From an uncultured Bacteroidaceae bacterium (GTDB lineage: Bacteria > Bacteroidota > Bacteroidia > Bacteroidales > Bacteroidaceae), in assembly GCA_934293005.1 (NCBI GenBank), contig CAKQYA010000009.1, positions 28,087-92,086 on the forward strand: DNA of 64,000 bases, read 5' to 3'. Positions 34,799 to 45,916 of the stretch are shown here, one piece after another; position 1 is the stretch's first letter, and every line of letters starts with the position of its first letter. The notes beneath the pieces are model-generated. The model was not told the origin of the DNA. It searched no databases and saw only the letters and a list, made by a program, of their open reading frames with translations. A program made the translations under genes and the position numbers.

Positions 34799-35476
34799 AT
34801 GGCCCACCACAGCAATATGACCAAATACAATGACGATCCAGACAAGCAGCAGATGCCAACGGAACAGGCGCAAAGAGAAGACGAGGTGAAAGCCAACGCT
34901 TCCAAACTCAGTGAAGAAGAGAAAGACGCGCGCCAGGCCATAGAGGCTATGCGCAAGTTTGCCAACGAGAATGAGGACGACGCAGGCGAACTGTCGTTCA
35001 GCTCTATCATCGGTGGCGACTTTCTGATGAGCAAATTCGTCAGAAAGCAGGTGGCATTCGTCATGTTCTGCGTTATACTGATGATTATATACACTGGCAA
35101 CCGATACGACAGCCAAAAAGACACAATAGTCATAGACAGCCTGCGCTCCGAACTTCAAAATGTCAAATACAATGTGCTCACACAATCGAGCGAACTGATG
35201 AACCTCATAAGACAGTCGAACGTGGAACAACGCCTGAAGCAGACAAGCGACAGTCTGCTGCACAACTCAACCACCCCACCATTCCTCATCAAAATGCACG
35301 AAGGAAGCAAGGAAACAATGCAGGCTGAAACGAGAGAGGTGGTCATTGGCGAAGCTCCTGAGCCTATCAGCAATGAGGACACAGAAGGAAACAAAAATGA
35401 AATTAAGGATAACAAGACGACAGAAGAAGCTGGCAAACAGGAAAAATCTGATGCCACTGAGGGTAACGGAGAATAA
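34799..35476 (+). CDS. FtsL-like division protein
   Basis: 225 residues in the ftsL position between rsmH and ftsI. A long charged cytoplasmic N-terminus (about 1-80) leads to a single membrane span (about 84-99, FVMFCVILMIIYTG) and a helical, coiled-coil-prone periplasmic part (108-150), as in the FtsL-like family of Bacteroidetes. The C-terminal 70 residues are Glu/Lys/Asn rich and probably disordered. FtsL holds the FtsQ-FtsB-FtsL subcomplex that activates FtsW-FtsI septal synthesis. Sequence similarity to proteobacterial FtsL is too weak for a firm name, so position and topology carry the call. Confidence 0.8.
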   Translation: MAHHSNMTKYNDDPDKQQMPTEQAQREDEVKANASKLSEEEKDARQAIEAMRKFANENEDDAGELSFSSIIGGDFLMSKFVRKQVAFVMFCVILMIIYTGNRYDSQKDTIVIDSLRSELQNVKYNVLTQSSELMNLIRQSNVEQRLKQTSDSLLHNSTTPPFLIKMHEGSKETMQAETREVVIGEAPEPISNEDTEGNKNEIKDNKTTEEAGKQEKSDATEGNGE

Positions 35477-35494
35477 ACAACGAGACAACAAGCA

Positions 35495-37675
35495 ATGAAA
35501 TTCGACAAGAAATACATAAAGCTAAGCGTCATCATAATAGTGTTGGGTGCAGCTACCATAATGGTTGCCATCATGGGCATGGCTGTATATACCGCCACTG
35601 TCGACAGCGAGGAATGGAAGGAGATTGGCAACGTGAGCGTTGGCGACACCGTGCCTCTGCCACCAACACGTGGAAACATCCTGAGCGCCGACGGACAGCT
35701 TATGGCAAGCAGCCTGCCTGACTATAAAATATACATTGACTTCCTGTCAGGCGTTGACCGTCTTGCCGACTCTATCGGTGCCAACGGCAAACCTATCAAG
35801 GTGTATGACCCAAAGCAGCTGCACGACAAGGACTCGATGTGGACGACGAATATCGACACTATATGCGCTGGACTGGCTGACATATGCCCAAGATACACGC
35901 AGCAGGAATATAAGACGCGACTGCTCACAGGACTGAACGAGCGCAAGAGATACTGGGACCTGACACCACGTGTGGTGCTCAACTACATACAGTATAACCA
36001 ACTGATGAAACTGCCGGTGTTCAATAGCAAGAGCCGCTACACGAGCGGACTGAACATAGTGCCGCGCAACAACCGAAACAAGCCCTTCGGCTCTTTGGCC
36101 AAACGAACTCTCGGTGAGATGTTTGGAGCCTTGGACTCGGCTAAGTCGGGACTTGAACTTGCATACGACAAAGAACTGAAAGGCATTCCTGGACGCCAGC
36201 ACAATAAACGTGTGCTGTCGAAATTCCTCTCCATCGTAGATATGGAGCCTGTGGACGGATATGACCTTGTGAGCACAATAGATGTGGGCATGCAGGACAT
36301 TTGCGAGAGTGCGCTGCGAGAGAAACTCTATGAGCTTGATGCTGAAATGGGTGTGGTGGTGCTCATGGAGGTGAAGACTGGCGACGTGAAAGCCATAGTG
36401 AACCTTGTGCGCTACGATGACGGCAACTACTACGAGGCGCGCAACTATGCTCTGGCAGCCTTGATGGAACCAGGCTCAACATTCAAGACCGCCTCATTCA
36501 TGGTGGCCATGGACGACGGATACATCACACCTAAGACGTATGTGGACACAGGAGGTGGCATATACAACATGCATGGGGCATACATGAAAGACCACAACTG
36601 GGCACGAGGCGGCTACGGCACATTGAGCGTGCCAGAAGTGCTGATGGTATCAAGCAACATCGGTGTGAGCCGACTCATTGACGAGCACTATCACAACCAG
36701 CCTGGCAAGTTTGTAGAAGGGCTGAAACGTGTGGGCATAGGAGCACCTCTCGGCATTCCTTTCAAAGGTGCAGCAGACCCTGTCATACGCACTCCAAACA
36801 AAGCAAACTGGTCAAAGACAGCATTGGCATGGATGTCGATAGGATACGAAACACAGATTCCTCCTATCAGCACATGCGCTTTTTACAACGCCATAGCTAA
36901 TGGTGGCAAGATGGTGCGGCCACGCTTCGCAAGGGGGCTGTCGAGACATGGAGAGATGGTTGAGGAATTTCCTGTGGAGGTAATCAAACCGCAGATATGC
37001 AAGAAGCAGACGCTTGAAAATATCCAAAACATTCTTTACCGAGTGGTCAATGACAAAGGCGGACTGGGTAAAAGAGCTGGCAACCCATATTTCCATGTGA
37101 GCGGAAAGACAGGCACAGCACAGGTTGCCTCTGCAGGCGGATACCGCGGAGGAAAGAGGGAGCACCTCGTAAGCTTCTGTGGGTATTATCCTTCAGAAGA
37201 CCCTAAATACACATGCATAGTGGCCATACGGCACGGATACTACGTGGCCAGCGGTGGCGGCCAGGCTGGTGTTGTTTTCTCAAAGATAGCACAAAGGATT
37301 TACTCGAAGAATGTGACAACGAACCTTAACCTTGCCAAAGACTCCACGGCTGTGTATGTGCCGGATGTGAAAAATGGTGATGTGCTTGCCGCACAGAATG
37401 TGCTCAAATATCTGGGAGTGCAATCGGCAGGAGGACAGGGCTATGAATGGGGCAAGGCTTTTGACGAAGAAAACAGAGTGAGATTTAAGTCGGTTGATGA
37501 CGAACAATTCAAAGTTCCCGACTTGAGCGGCATGGGAGCAAGAGACGCTGTGTATGCCCTCACATCCAAAGGAATGAAGGTGAGGATACGCGGCAGAGGA
37601 CGTGTGACAAGCCAAAGCGCAAAGGCTGGAAGCCATGTGGTGAAAGGACAGGTGGTGACGCTTGAACTGAAATAA
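35495..37675 (+). CDS. ftsI: Septal penicillin-binding transpeptidase with PASTA domain
   Basis: 726 residues. An N-terminal anchor (about 9-32) precedes the class B dimerisation domain and the transpeptidase domain. Active-site motifs: S328-TFK in EPGSTFK, S386-SN in VSSNIG, and K538-TG in [11 protein letters not shown]-terminal PASTA-like domain ([18 protein letters not shown]..., about 670-726) follows. It cross-links septal peptidoglycan together with FtsW. It starts 18 nt after the FtsL-like gene, so translation is probably coupled to the cluster. PASTA-tailed FtsI is normal for Bacteroidetes. Confidence 0.95.
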   Translation: MKFDKKYIKLSVIIIVLGAATIMVAIMGMAVYTATVDSEEWKEIGNVSVGDTVPLPPTRGNILSADGQLMASSLPDYKIYIDFLSGVDRLADSIGANGKPIKVYDPKQLHDKDSMWTTNIDTICAGLADICPRYTQQEYKTRLLTGLNERKRYWDLTPRVVLNYIQYNQLMKLPVFNSKSRYTSGLNIVPRNNRNKPFGSLAKRTLGEMFGALDSAKSGLELAYDKELKGIPGRQHNKRVLSKFLSIVDMEPVDGYDLVSTIDVGMQDICESALREKLYELDAEMGVVVLMEVKTGDVKAIVNLVRYDDGNYYEARNYALAALMEPGSTFKTASFMVAMDDGYITPKTYVDTGGGIYNMHGAYMKDHNWARGGYGTLSVPEVLMVSSNIGVSRLIDEHYHNQPGKFVEGLKRVGIGAPLGIPFKGAADPVIRTPNKANWSKTALAWMSIGYETQIPPISTCAFYNAIANGGKMVRPRFARGLSRHGEMVEEFPVEVIKPQICKKQTLENIQNILYRVVNDKGGLGKRAGNPYFHVSGKTGTAQVASAGGYRGGKREHLVSFCGYYPSEDPKYTCIVAIRHGYYVASGGGQAGVVFSKIAQRIYSKNVTTNLNLAKDSTAVYVPDVKNGDVLAAQNVLKYLGVQSAGGQGYEWGKAFDEENRVRFKSVDDEQFKVPDLSGMGARDAVYALTSKGMKVRIRGRGRVTSQSAKAGSHVVKGQVVTLELK

Positions 37676-37704
37676 ATGTAAACAACCCAAAAGATACGAC
37701 CCGT

Positions 37705-39156
37705 ATGAAACTTAAAGAGCTTGTAAGCGGTCTTGACACTATTGAAGTCAAGGGCAATATGGAATGTGACATCTGCGGTGTGCAGATTGACTCACGCCGA
37801 GTGGACAATGGATGCCTTTTCATAGCTGTGAGAGGAACGGCTGCCGACGGCCACAACTACATCGGAAAAGCTATTGAGAAAGGCGCTGTGGCTGTGCTGT
37901 GCGAGGATATGCCTGAAAGCATGGATGAGAGAGTGGCATATGTGAAGGTAAGCAATACAGAGCAGGTGACTGGCAAAGTTGCCACAACATTCTATGGGAA
38001 CCCGACAAGCAAGATGAAACTGGTGGGCGTGACAGGCACTAATGGCAAGACAACCATAGCCACCGTTCTCTATGAACTGTTCCGTCACTTGGGACATAAA
38101 GTGGGATTGCTCTCTACTGTGGCAAACTACATCAATGACGAGATGATTCCGACGGACCATACCACTCCTGACCCGATAACACTCAATGCCTTGCTGGCTG
38201 AGATGGCAGAGAAGGGATGCGAGTATGCTTTCATGGAGGTGAGCAGTCACAGCATTGTGCAGAACCGCATTGGAGGACTTAACTTCACTGGCGGCATATT
38301 CACAAACATCACACGTGACCACCTTGACTATCACAAGACTTTCGAAAACTACATAAAGGCTAAGAAGCAATTCTTCGACAACCTTCCATCTTCAGCTTTT
38401 GCCATCACTAACGCTGACGACAAAAATGGCATGGTGATGGTGCAGAACACCAAGGCAGAAGTGAAGACTTACTCTGTGCAGAGTCCAGCCGACTTCAAGG
38501 CAAAAATCATCGAGTGCCACTTCGAGGGGATGTATCTGGACATTAACGGCAAGGAGGTCGGAGTGCAATTCATAGGCAAATTCAACGTGAGCAACCTGCT
38601 TGCTGTGTATGGCGCAGCTGTGATGCTTGGCGTGGATGAGCATGAGGCTCTGATTTCACTCAGCGCAATGAAACCTGTAAACGGACGATTTGAGGCCTTG
38701 CGCTCCCCTTCTGGCTACACAGCCATTGTTGACTATGCCCACACTCCAGATGCGCTGGAGAATGTGCTAAAAGCCATACACGCTGTGCTTGAGGGCAAGG
38801 GCGAAGTAATCACAGTATGCGGAGCAGGAGGCAACCGCGACAAGGGCAAGCGCCCGCTCATGGCAAAAGAGGCTGCCAAGCAAAGCGACAAAGTGATTAT
38901 CACAAGTGACAACCCCCGCTTTGAGGAACCGCAGGACATCATCAACGACATGCTGGCTGGACTCAGCGATGATGACATGAAGAAGGTCATCAGCATTGCA
39001 GACCGCCGACAAGCCATAAAGACTGCTTGCATGATGGCTAAGCCTGGAGATGTGATCCTCATAGCCGGCAAGGGACATGAGGACTATCAGGAAGTGAAGG
39101 GCGTGAAGCATCACTTCGACGACAAGGAAGAGGTCAGGGCATGCTTCAATGGCTGA
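37705..39156 (+). CDS. murE: UDP-MurNAc-L-Ala-D-Glu ligase MurE, diaminopimelate type
   Basis: 483 residues, Mur ligase fold. The ATP loop is [10 protein letters not shown], the carbamylated-lysine region lies in the central domain, and the specificity motif is [12 protein letters not shown] marks the meso-diaminopimelate adding form rather than the lysine form. It adds the third residue of the stem peptide. In most dcw clusters murF follows; here the next gene is mraY, so the D-Ala-D-Ala adding enzyme must be encoded elsewhere. Confidence 0.95.
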   Translation: MKLKELVSGLDTIEVKGNMECDICGVQIDSRRVDNGCLFIAVRGTAADGHNYIGKAIEKGAVAVLCEDMPESMDERVAYVKVSNTEQVTGKVATTFYGNPTSKMKLVGVTGTNGKTTIATVLYELFRHLGHKVGLLSTVANYINDEMIPTDHTTPDPITLNALLAEMAEKGCEYAFMEVSSHSIVQNRIGGLNFTGGIFTNITRDHLDYHKTFENYIKAKKQFFDNLPSSAFAITNADDKNGMVMVQNTKAEVKTYSVQSPADFKAKIIECHFEGMYLDINGKEVGVQFIGKFNVSNLLAVYGAAVMLGVDEHEALISLSAMKPVNGRFEALRSPSGYTAIVDYAHTPDALENVLKAIHAVLEGKGEVITVCGAGGNRDKGKRPLMAKEAAKQSDKVIITSDNPRFEEPQDIINDMLAGLSDDDMKKVISIADRRQAIKTACMMAKPGDVILIAGKGHEDYQEVKGVKHHFDDKEEVRACFNG

Positions 39157-39220
39157 TGAAGCTGGCTCCATAACAACACTAAAAAAACGATTACACATTT
39201 TCTAATAATATAATAATACA

Positions 39221-40480
39221 GTGTTATACCATTTTTTCAAATACTTAGACGGACTTGACATTCCTGGAGCAGGCATGTTCAGTTATGTGTCGTTCCGCTC
39301 ATTGACCGCATTGATTCTTTCACTTGTGATATCAATGGTGGCAGGCGAGTATTTCATCAAGTATATGCGCAAGCGCAATCATATTGAAGCAGCACGAGAC
39401 GCATCCATCGATCCTTATGGCGTGATGAAGAAGGGAGTGCCCTCAATGGGCGGAGTGGTCATCGTCGGAGCGGTTCTTGTGCCAGCCCTGTTGCTGGGCC
39501 GGCTCGACAACGTGTATATGCTCCTGCTGATAGCCACCATCGCATTCTTCGGGCTCATCGGATTCATTGATGACAAGATCAAGCTCAGCGGCAACAAGGA
39601 TGGCATGTCGCCACGATGGAAGATGGCATCGCAACTGGCTTTCGGCGTATGCGTCGGACTGACGCTGTGGCTCAGTCCTGATGCCGTGGTAAGGGAAAAC
39701 GTGGAGAGAGAAATAAGCAACAAGGTGGAGGTGTATCACAAGAGCGAAGCAAGGAAGAGCACTGTGACCACGCTTCCTTTCGTGAAGAGCAACAACATCG
39801 ACTACTATGAAATTGCTGGCCTTTTCCTAAGCGGCAAAGCTAAAAGAGCTGGCGGATGGATTCTGTTTGTGCTTGTCACCACTTTTGTCATAGCTGCTGT
39901 GAGCAACGGTGCCAACCTGAACGATGGAATGGATGGCATGTGTGCCGGCAACTCGGCTATCATAGGGGTGACGTTGGGAATACTGGCATATGTAAGCGGC
40001 CACATCCAATTTGCCAGTTATCTGAATGTGATGTACATACCAGGGTCGGAAGAGACTGTAGTGTTTCTCTGCGCCTTTGTGGGCGCATTAGTAGGATTCC
40101 TTTGGTACAACGCTTATCCGGCCAAGGTTTTCATGGGAGATACAGGCAGTCTGGCCATCGGAGGCGTTATTGCTGTGACAGCTGTCATCATACACAAGGA
40201 ACTGCTTTTGCCTATCCTTTGCGGCATCTTCTTGATGGAGAGTCTCTCGGTGATTCTTCAGGTAGCATACGCAAAGAAGGGTAATGCCAAAGGCGAGAAA
40301 TGGAGAGTGTTCAAACGCGCGCCATTCCACGATCACTATCGCCACAAAATGGAGGATGGAGTGAAGTATCTCATCAAACGCCCTAACGGACTGCTTTTTG
40401 AGTCAATGATCACGACAAGATTCTGGATTGTCACTATCTTGCTCGCAGCAATAACCATAATAACATTAAAGATAAGATAA
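39221..40480 (+). CDS. mraY: Phospho-N-acetylmuramoyl-pentapeptide transferase
   Basis: 419 residues, about ten membrane spans. It transfers phospho-MurNAc-pentapeptide to undecaprenyl phosphate (lipid I synthesis). Typical motifs: the N-terminal FKYLDGLDIPGAGMFSYVSFR, FIDDKIKL with the catalytic Asp pair, NGANLNDGMDGMCAGN, and the late FMGDTGSLAIGG. The start is GTG at 39221 (GTG-TTA-TAC), the only non-ATG start chosen in the cluster; no ATG near it gives a better N-terminus. Confidence 0.95.
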   Translation: MLYHFFKYLDGLDIPGAGMFSYVSFRSLTALILSLVISMVAGEYFIKYMRKRNHIEAARDASIDPYGVMKKGVPSMGGVVIVGAVLVPALLLGRLDNVYMLLLIATIAFFGLIGFIDDKIKLSGNKDGMSPRWKMASQLAFGVCVGLTLWLSPDAVVRENVEREISNKVEVYHKSEARKSTVTTLPFVKSNNIDYYEIAGLFLSGKAKRAGGWILFVLVTTFVIAAVSNGANLNDGMDGMCAGNSAIIGVTLGILAYVSGHIQFASYLNVMYIPGSEETVVFLCAFVGALVGFLWYNAYPAKVFMGDTGSLAIGGVIAVTAVIIHKELLLPILCGIFLMESLSVILQVAYAKKGNAKGEKWRVFKRAPFHDHYRHKMEDGVKYLIKRPNGLLFESMITTRFWIVTILLAAITIITLKIR

Positions 40481-40498
40481 CTAAATGCAGAAGATAAG

Positions 40499-41830
40499 AT
40501 GAAAAGGATTGTAGTACTCGGAGCTGGAGAAAGCGGTGCTGGAGCAGCTGTCTTAGCTAAGGCTAAGGGATATGATGTATTTGTCAGTGACATGTCGAAA
40601 ATAAAAGACAAATACAAGGATCAACTCAATCAACATGAGATAGTGTGGGAAGAGGAACGCCATACTGAAGAACTAATCCTCAATGCAGATGAGGTCATCA
40701 AGAGTCCTGGCATCCCAGAGAACGCTCCAATGATTGTGAAACTCAAAGAGAAAGGCACGCCTGTCATTTCTGAGATTGAGTTTGCAGGACGCTACACTGA
40801 TGCCAAGATGATTTGCATCACCGGCAGCAACGGCAAGACCACCACCACTTCTCTTATCTACCACATTCTGAAGAATGCTGGATACAACGTCGGATTAGCT
40901 GGCAACATAGGCAGAAGTCTGGCTCTGCAGGTGGCAGAGGAGCATTTCGACTATTATGTCATCGAACTGAGCAGTTTCCAACTTGACAACATGTATGATT
41001 TCAAAGCTGACATAGCAGTGCTGATGAACATCACTCCTGACCATCTTGACCGTTACGACTTCAAGATGCAGAACTATGTGGACTCTAAGATGCGAATAAT
41101 ACAGAACCAGACAGAACAGGATGCCTTTGTGTTCTGGAACGACGATCCTATCGTGAAGAAGGAACTGGAAAAATATCATATCAAAGCTAAGATGTGTCCT
41201 TTCAGCGAATTCAAGGAGAATGCATGCATAGGCTATGTTGAGGACAATGAATATATCATCGAGGGACCAACCCCATTCAACATGGAACAGGAGGAATTGG
41301 CTCTGAGAGGCAAGCACAACCTGTATAATTCGCTGGCAGCAGGCATCACAGCCGACTTGGCAGGCGTGAGCAATGAAAAGATACGCGAGGGACTGAAATC
41401 TTTTGAAGGCGTGGAGCACAGGCTTGAAAAGGCCGGAAGAGTGAGAGGCGTGGAGTTTATCAACGACTCGAAGGCCACTAATGTGAATGCGTGCTGGTAT
41501 GCGCTTGACAGCATGCGGACACCTACAGTGCTTATACTTGGCGGCAAAGACAAGGGCAACGACTATTCTGAGATATTCGAACTGGTGAAGGAAAAATGCA
41601 TCGGACTGGTATTTCTCGGCGTGGACAACAGCAAACTGCATGATGCCTTTGACGGCTTTGGCATCCCCATAGCAGACGTTAAGAACATGAAAGACTGCGT
41701 GGATGAATGTGTGAAAATGGCTAAGCCAGGCAGCACAGTGCTGCTAAGCCCATGCTGCGCAAGTTTCGACCTTTTCAAAAATATGGAAGATAGAGGAGAA
41801 CAATTTAAGGAATGTGTGAAAAACCTGTGA
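40499..41830 (+). CDS. murD: UDP-MurNAc-L-alanine:D-glutamate ligase
   Basis: 443 residues, Mur ligase fold. The N-terminal Rossmann part is RIVVLGAGESGAGAAVLA, the ATP loop is ITGSNGKTTTTSL, and INDSKATNVNAC lies in the C-terminal domain. It adds D-glutamate to the muramoyl-L-alanine precursor. Located between mraY and ftsW in the expected order, only 18 nt after mraY and 6 nt before ftsW, so the three are tightly linked. Confidence 0.96.
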   Translation: MKRIVVLGAGESGAGAAVLAKAKGYDVFVSDMSKIKDKYKDQLNQHEIVWEEERHTEELILNADEVIKSPGIPENAPMIVKLKEKGTPVISEIEFAGRYTDAKMICITGSNGKTTTTSLIYHILKNAGYNVGLAGNIGRSLALQVAEEHFDYYVIELSSFQLDNMYDFKADIAVLMNITPDHLDRYDFKMQNYVDSKMRIIQNQTEQDAFVFWNDDPIVKKELEKYHIKAKMCPFSEFKENACIGYVEDNEYIIEGPTPFNMEQEELALRGKHNLYNSLAAGITADLAGVSNEKIREGLKSFEGVEHRLEKAGRVRGVEFINDSKATNVNACWYALDSMRTPTVLILGGKDKGNDYSEIFELVKEKCIGLVFLGVDNSKLHDAFDGFGIPIADVKNMKDCVDECVKMAKPGSTVLLSPCCASFDLFKNMEDRGEQFKECVKNL

Positions 41831-41836
41831 TGCAAC

Positions 41837-43180
41837 ATGAGCACTTTATGGAAAATAACAAGTAAGATTCTCGGCGGAAGCCTCTTCAAGGGAGACATGG
41901 GAGTATGGATGGTGTATTTCTTCCTGTGCATGATTTCTCTTGTGGAAGTGTATAGCGCATCAAGCCGATTGACCTTCTCTGGTGGCGCCCACTGGGGACC
42001 TATGGTCAGTCAGGCTGGATTTCTGCTGTTTGGACTGCTGATTATCATCATAGTGCTACGCATGGGATGCAGGTGGTTCATGCTGTTCCCATTTTTAATG
42101 CTTCCTTTGTCCATCGTCCTGCTTTTCATCACATCCGTTTTAGGATTCGGCAGCGAACTTAACGGCACACACCGATGGATCCATCTGGGGCCAATCAGCT
42201 TTCAGCCATCAGAGATTGCCAAAGTGTCACTCATCATGTACACTGCGATGATTCTGGCCAAGACTCAGGCTGAAAAAGTCGTGATAGTCAAGGGCATGAA
42301 ATGCAAGAAGGTTGGCGCATTCAAGGGTAAGGAGTCAATGCCATTTTGGCTTATCATCATCCCAACCTTCGTGATATGCGGACTCATCTTCATGGACAAC
42401 GTGTCAACAAGCCTAATGCTCGGATTGGTGATTTTCATCATGATGTGCATAGGACACATACCCAAAGGCTATTTGCTCAAGACAGTCGGACTTCTCATCG
42501 CCCTTGGCGGACTGATGACGTCCTTGGCTTTGGTGATGCCTGACGAAGCTCTCAACTCCAACTCGATGACAAAGCGTCTCACCACAGTAAAACACCGTGC
42601 TTACCGTATGGCTGGCAAAGAGACTGAAGAGGCTTCCAAACGTGTCATGAAAACAGAAAAGCAGAAAAAGCTGGACGACAAGAACTCGCAGAAGACGTAT
42701 GCTTTCATAGCCATAGCCAACTCTAACGTAATAGGAAGAGGACCAGGCAACTCCATTCAGCGCGACTTTCTGCAGCACGCAGAGTCGGACTTCATCTATG
42801 CGATAATCATCGAAGAACTTGGTTTGTTCGGAATATTCTTCGTTCCGTTCCTCTATTTCGTGTTACTCATACGGTGTGTGCGCATAGCGCAACGATGCAC
42901 TTCATTCTTCCCCGCCTTCCTGGTGTTGGGAGCTTGCATAATGATTGTGCTGCAAGCGTTTGTCAATATGAGCGTGGCGGTATTCCCGGGTTTGGTGACA
43001 GGACAGCCTCTGCCATTGATAAGCAAAGGCGGCTCATCGATAATAGTGACCAGCTTCTACTTCGGAATGATTCTCAGTGTGAGCCGTTATGCGCAAAAGA
43101 AAGAACAGAATGCCCAGATGGTGGAAGCTGTGCCCGATGGCGAGACAAGTGAATATTACAACGACAAAGGACTGTCATGA
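41837..43180 (+). CDS. ftsW: Septal peptidoglycan polymerase FtsW
   Basis: 447 residues of the SEDS family with about ten membrane spans. The family signatures LNGTHRWIHLGPISFQPSEIAK and the ending PLPLISKGGSSI are present. FtsW polymerises glycan strands at the septum with the transpeptidase FtsI. A large polar loop (about 245-300), rich in Lys and Glu, separates the transmembrane blocks as in other Bacteroidetes. It overlaps no neighbour and is followed by a 128-nt gap with a possible internal promoter before murG. Confidence 0.95.
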   Translation: MSTLWKITSKILGGSLFKGDMGVWMVYFFLCMISLVEVYSASSRLTFSGGAHWGPMVSQAGFLLFGLLIIIIVLRMGCRWFMLFPFLMLPLSIVLLFITSVLGFGSELNGTHRWIHLGPISFQPSEIAKVSLIMYTAMILAKTQAEKVVIVKGMKCKKVGAFKGKESMPFWLIIIPTFVICGLIFMDNVSTSLMLGLVIFIMMCIGHIPKGYLLKTVGLLIALGGLMTSLALVMPDEALNSNSMTKRLTTVKHRAYRMAGKETEEASKRVMKTEKQKKLDDKNSQKTYAFIAIANSNVIGRGPGNSIQRDFLQHAESDFIYAIIIEELGLFGIFFVPFLYFVLLIRCVRIAQRCTSFFPAFLVLGACIMIVLQAFVNMSVAVFPGLVTGQPLPLISKGGSSIIVTSFYFGMILSVSRYAQKKEQNAQMVEAVPDGETSEYYNDKGLS

Positions 43181-43266
43181 TTGCAAACGACACGTTTTGA
43201 GAATGTTTTGTATAGGCAAAATTTATATTTACAACTATACATGATGGAAAATTCGTTGTTTTTTTG

Positions 43267-43274
43267 TATTTTTG
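43267..43274 (+). promoter_or_regulatory. Internal promoter -7 box (TATTTTTG) before murG
   Basis: Plus strand, 42 nt upstream of the murG start at 43309, in the largest gap of the murE-murC stretch. No convincing -33 element is seen, so support is moderate. Confidence 0.4.
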
Positions 43275-43308
43275 CCAAATTAAGAGTTAATATAGATTAT
43301 CCACAATA

Positions 43309-44448
43309 ATGAAAATGGAAGATAACAAGCCTTTGAGAGTGATTGTGAGCGGCGGCGGCACTGGTGGACACATCTTTCCTGCTGTGTCTATTGCCAACGC
43401 AATAAAGAAACAGCATCCTGAAGCTGAGATACTGTTTGTGGGAGCGGATGGCCGCATGGAAATGCAAAGAGTGCCTGCCTCAGGATACAAAATTGTAGGT
43501 CTTCCCGTAAGGGGACTCATTAGACCACTATGGAGCCTGCGCAACATAGGCGTGATGATAGATTTCATGAAGAGCAAGAAAATGGTGAAGGATGTGATAC
43601 GCAAATTCAAGCCTCAAGTGGCTGTGGGTGTGGGCGGTTACGCATCGGCGCCTACTCTTAATGCAGCTTACTCCATGGGCATCCCATGTCTTATTCAAGA
43701 ACAGAATTCTTATGCAGGCGTGACAAACAAGTCGCTGGCCAAGAAGGCACGCAAGGTGTGCGTGGCATACAGCGGCATGGAACGTTTCTTTCCTGCTGAC
43801 AAAATAATCATGACGGGCAATCCTGTGAGACAGAATCTGCTCGACAACGACACAACGCCAGAACAGGCCAAGAAGAGCTTCGGACTCGACCCTGACAAGA
43901 AGACAGTGCTCATCATCGGAGGCAGCCTCGGCGCAAGGACGGTGAATGAGAGTGTGCTCGACCATCTGGAGGACATACGCAACAGCGACGTGCAGTTTAT
44001 ATGGCAGACAGGCAAATACTACAGCACAAGCATAAGCGAAGAACTGAAAAAGGTGAAGGCTGTGCCAAACCTTAAGGTGATGGACTTCATCAGCAGCATG
44101 GACAACGCATATGCTGCAGCTGACCTCGTGGTGAGCCGCGCAGGAGCAAGTTCCATATCTGAGCTTTGCTTATTGGGCAAACCTTGCGTGTTGGTGCCAT
44201 CGCCAAATGTGGCAGAAGACCATCAGACAAAGAACGCTATGGCTTTGTCAACAAAAGATGCAGCTGTCTTCATTGCAGACAAAGATGCCAGAAAGATGCT
44301 GGTGGAGACTGCGCTGAAGGTTGTGGCAGACGAGAAGAAACTGGCCTCGCTGAGCGACAATGTGAAGAAACTGGCATTTAAGGATTCGGCAGATGTGATT
44401 GCCGATGAGGTATACAAATTGGCTGTTGAATATAGAAACAAGAATTAA
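43309..44448 (+). CDS. murG: UDP-GlcNAc:lipid I N-acetylglucosaminyltransferase
   Basis: 379 residues, GT-B fold peripheral membrane enzyme that makes lipid II. The N-terminal glycine-rich loop VSGGGTGGHIFPAVS, the middle QEQNSYAGVTNK motif, the GGSLGARTVN loop and SRAGASSISEL with the UDP-binding residues are present. The next gene, murC, starts 6 nt after its stop. A possible internal promoter lies upstream. Confidence 0.96.
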   Translation: MKMEDNKPLRVIVSGGGTGGHIFPAVSIANAIKKQHPEAEILFVGADGRMEMQRVPASGYKIVGLPVRGLIRPLWSLRNIGVMIDFMKSKKMVKDVIRKFKPQVAVGVGGYASAPTLNAAYSMGIPCLIQEQNSYAGVTNKSLAKKARKVCVAYSGMERFFPADKIIMTGNPVRQNLLDNDTTPEQAKKSFGLDPDKKTVLIIGGSLGARTVNESVLDHLEDIRNSDVQFIWQTGKYYSTSISEELKKVKAVPNLKVMDFISSMDNAYAAADLVVSRAGASSISELCLLGKPCVLVPSPNVAEDHQTKNAMALSTKDAAVFIADKDARKMLVETALKVVADEKKLASLSDNVKKLAFKDSADVIADEVYKLAVEYRNKN

Positions 44449-44453
44449 CTGAG

Positions 44454-45830
44454 ATGGAATATAAAGATATAAAGTCGGTCTATTTCGTAGGTGCAGGCGG
44501 CATTGGCATGAGCGCTCTTGTGAGATTCTTTCTTGGCAAGGGCTGCAATGTGGGAGGATACGACAAGACACCAAGTGAATTGACAGAGAAATTGATTGAA
44601 GAGGGCGCAAAGATTCACTACGCTGAAAACGTGGATGCCATTGACGAATGCTTCAAGCAGAAGGACAGCACACTGGTAGTGTATACGCCAGCCATACCTG
44701 CCGACCACAAGGAGCTTGTTTACTTTCAGACAGAAGGATTCGCTGTGCAGAAAAGAGCGCAAGTGCTTGGCACATTGACCATGTCGCACAAAGGCTTGTG
44801 TGTGGCTGGCACTCATGGCAAGACCACCACATCGACAATGGCAGCCCATCTGCTGCATGAGAGCCACGTTGACTGCAATGCTTTCCTCGGAGGCATATCA
44901 AAGAATTATGGCACAAACTACATACTGTCAGACAGCGAGTATGTGGTTATTGAAGCAGATGAGTTTGACCGCTCTTTCCATTGGCTAAGGCCATACATGA
45001 CTGTCATCACAGCCACAGACCCAGACCACCTCGACATATACGGCACAAAAGAAGCATACCTCGAGAGTTTCAGGAAATACACCACGCTGATCAAACCAGG
45101 CGGTGCCCTGATAATCCACAAAGGACTTGAGATGAAAGCTGACGTGCAGGATGGAGTGAAGGTCTATGAATATTCACGGAACGAAGGCGACTTTCACGCT
45201 GAGAACATCAAGATTGGCAACGGAGAAATAATATTCGACTTTGTACACCCCGAAGGCGTGGTGAAGGACATACAGCTTGGAGTGCCTGTGAGCATCAACA
45301 TTGAGAATGGCATAGCGGCTATGGCCCTTGCAATACTCAACGGAGTCACAGAGGAGGAACTGCGCAGCGGCATGAAGAGTTTCAGCGGTGTGGACCGCCG
45401 GTTTGACTTCAAGGTGAAGTCTGACAAGATGGTTTTCCTCAGTGACTATGCCCACCACCCTAACGAGATTGACGCATGCGTGAAGTCTATCCGAGAACTG
45501 TATGCTGGCAAGAAGATCGCCGCAGTGTTCCAGCCGCACCTCTACACCCGCACACGCGACTTCTACAAAGAATTTGCAGCTGCTCTGTCGGGACTCGACG
45601 CTGTATATCTCTGCGACATCTATCCAGCACGTGAATTGCCCATCGAAGGGGTGACAAGCAAACTCATCTACGACAATCTGCGACCTGGCATAGAAAAGCA
45701 TCTGATAAGCAAAGACGACATTCTTGAAGTGGCAAAAAAAGCAGACTTTGACGTGCTTGTGTCACTCGGAGCTGGCGACATAGAGAACTATGTGCCTCAG
45801 ATTACTGAAATACTGAAGGGCAAGGCTTGA
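44454..45830 (+). CDS. murC: UDP-N-acetylmuramate:L-alanine ligase
   Basis: 458 residues, Mur ligase fold. It adds L-alanine to UDP-MurNAc, the first amino acid of the stem peptide. The N-terminus YFVGAGGIGMSALVRFF, the ATP loop GTHGKTTTSTM, EADEFDRSF and the C-terminal FQPHLYTRTRDF with the DYAHHPNEI motif are all recognised. Placed between murG and ftsQ, and not fused to ddl as in some bacteria. Confidence 0.96.
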   Translation: MEYKDIKSVYFVGAGGIGMSALVRFFLGKGCNVGGYDKTPSELTEKLIEEGAKIHYAENVDAIDECFKQKDSTLVVYTPAIPADHKELVYFQTEGFAVQKRAQVLGTLTMSHKGLCVAGTHGKTTTSTMAAHLLHESHVDCNAFLGGISKNYGTNYILSDSEYVVIEADEFDRSFHWLRPYMTVITATDPDHLDIYGTKEAYLESFRKYTTLIKPGGALIIHKGLEMKADVQDGVKVYEYSRNEGDFHAENIKIGNGEIIFDFVHPEGVVKDIQLGVPVSINIENGIAAMALAILNGVTEEELRSGMKSFSGVDRRFDFKVKSDKMVFLSDYAHHPNEIDACVKSIRELYAGKKIAAVFQPHLYTRTRDFYKEFAAALSGLDAVYLCDIYPARELPIEGVTSKLIYDNLRPGIEKHLISKDDILEVAKKADFDVLVSLGAGDIENYVPQITEILKGKA

Positions 45831-45916
45831 CACTCAGCATCCAATCAGCATGTCAACACATCGGGATGCGCAATCCATGGGAGTGTTTAATACTTATTAA
45901 ACCATTATAGTTATAA

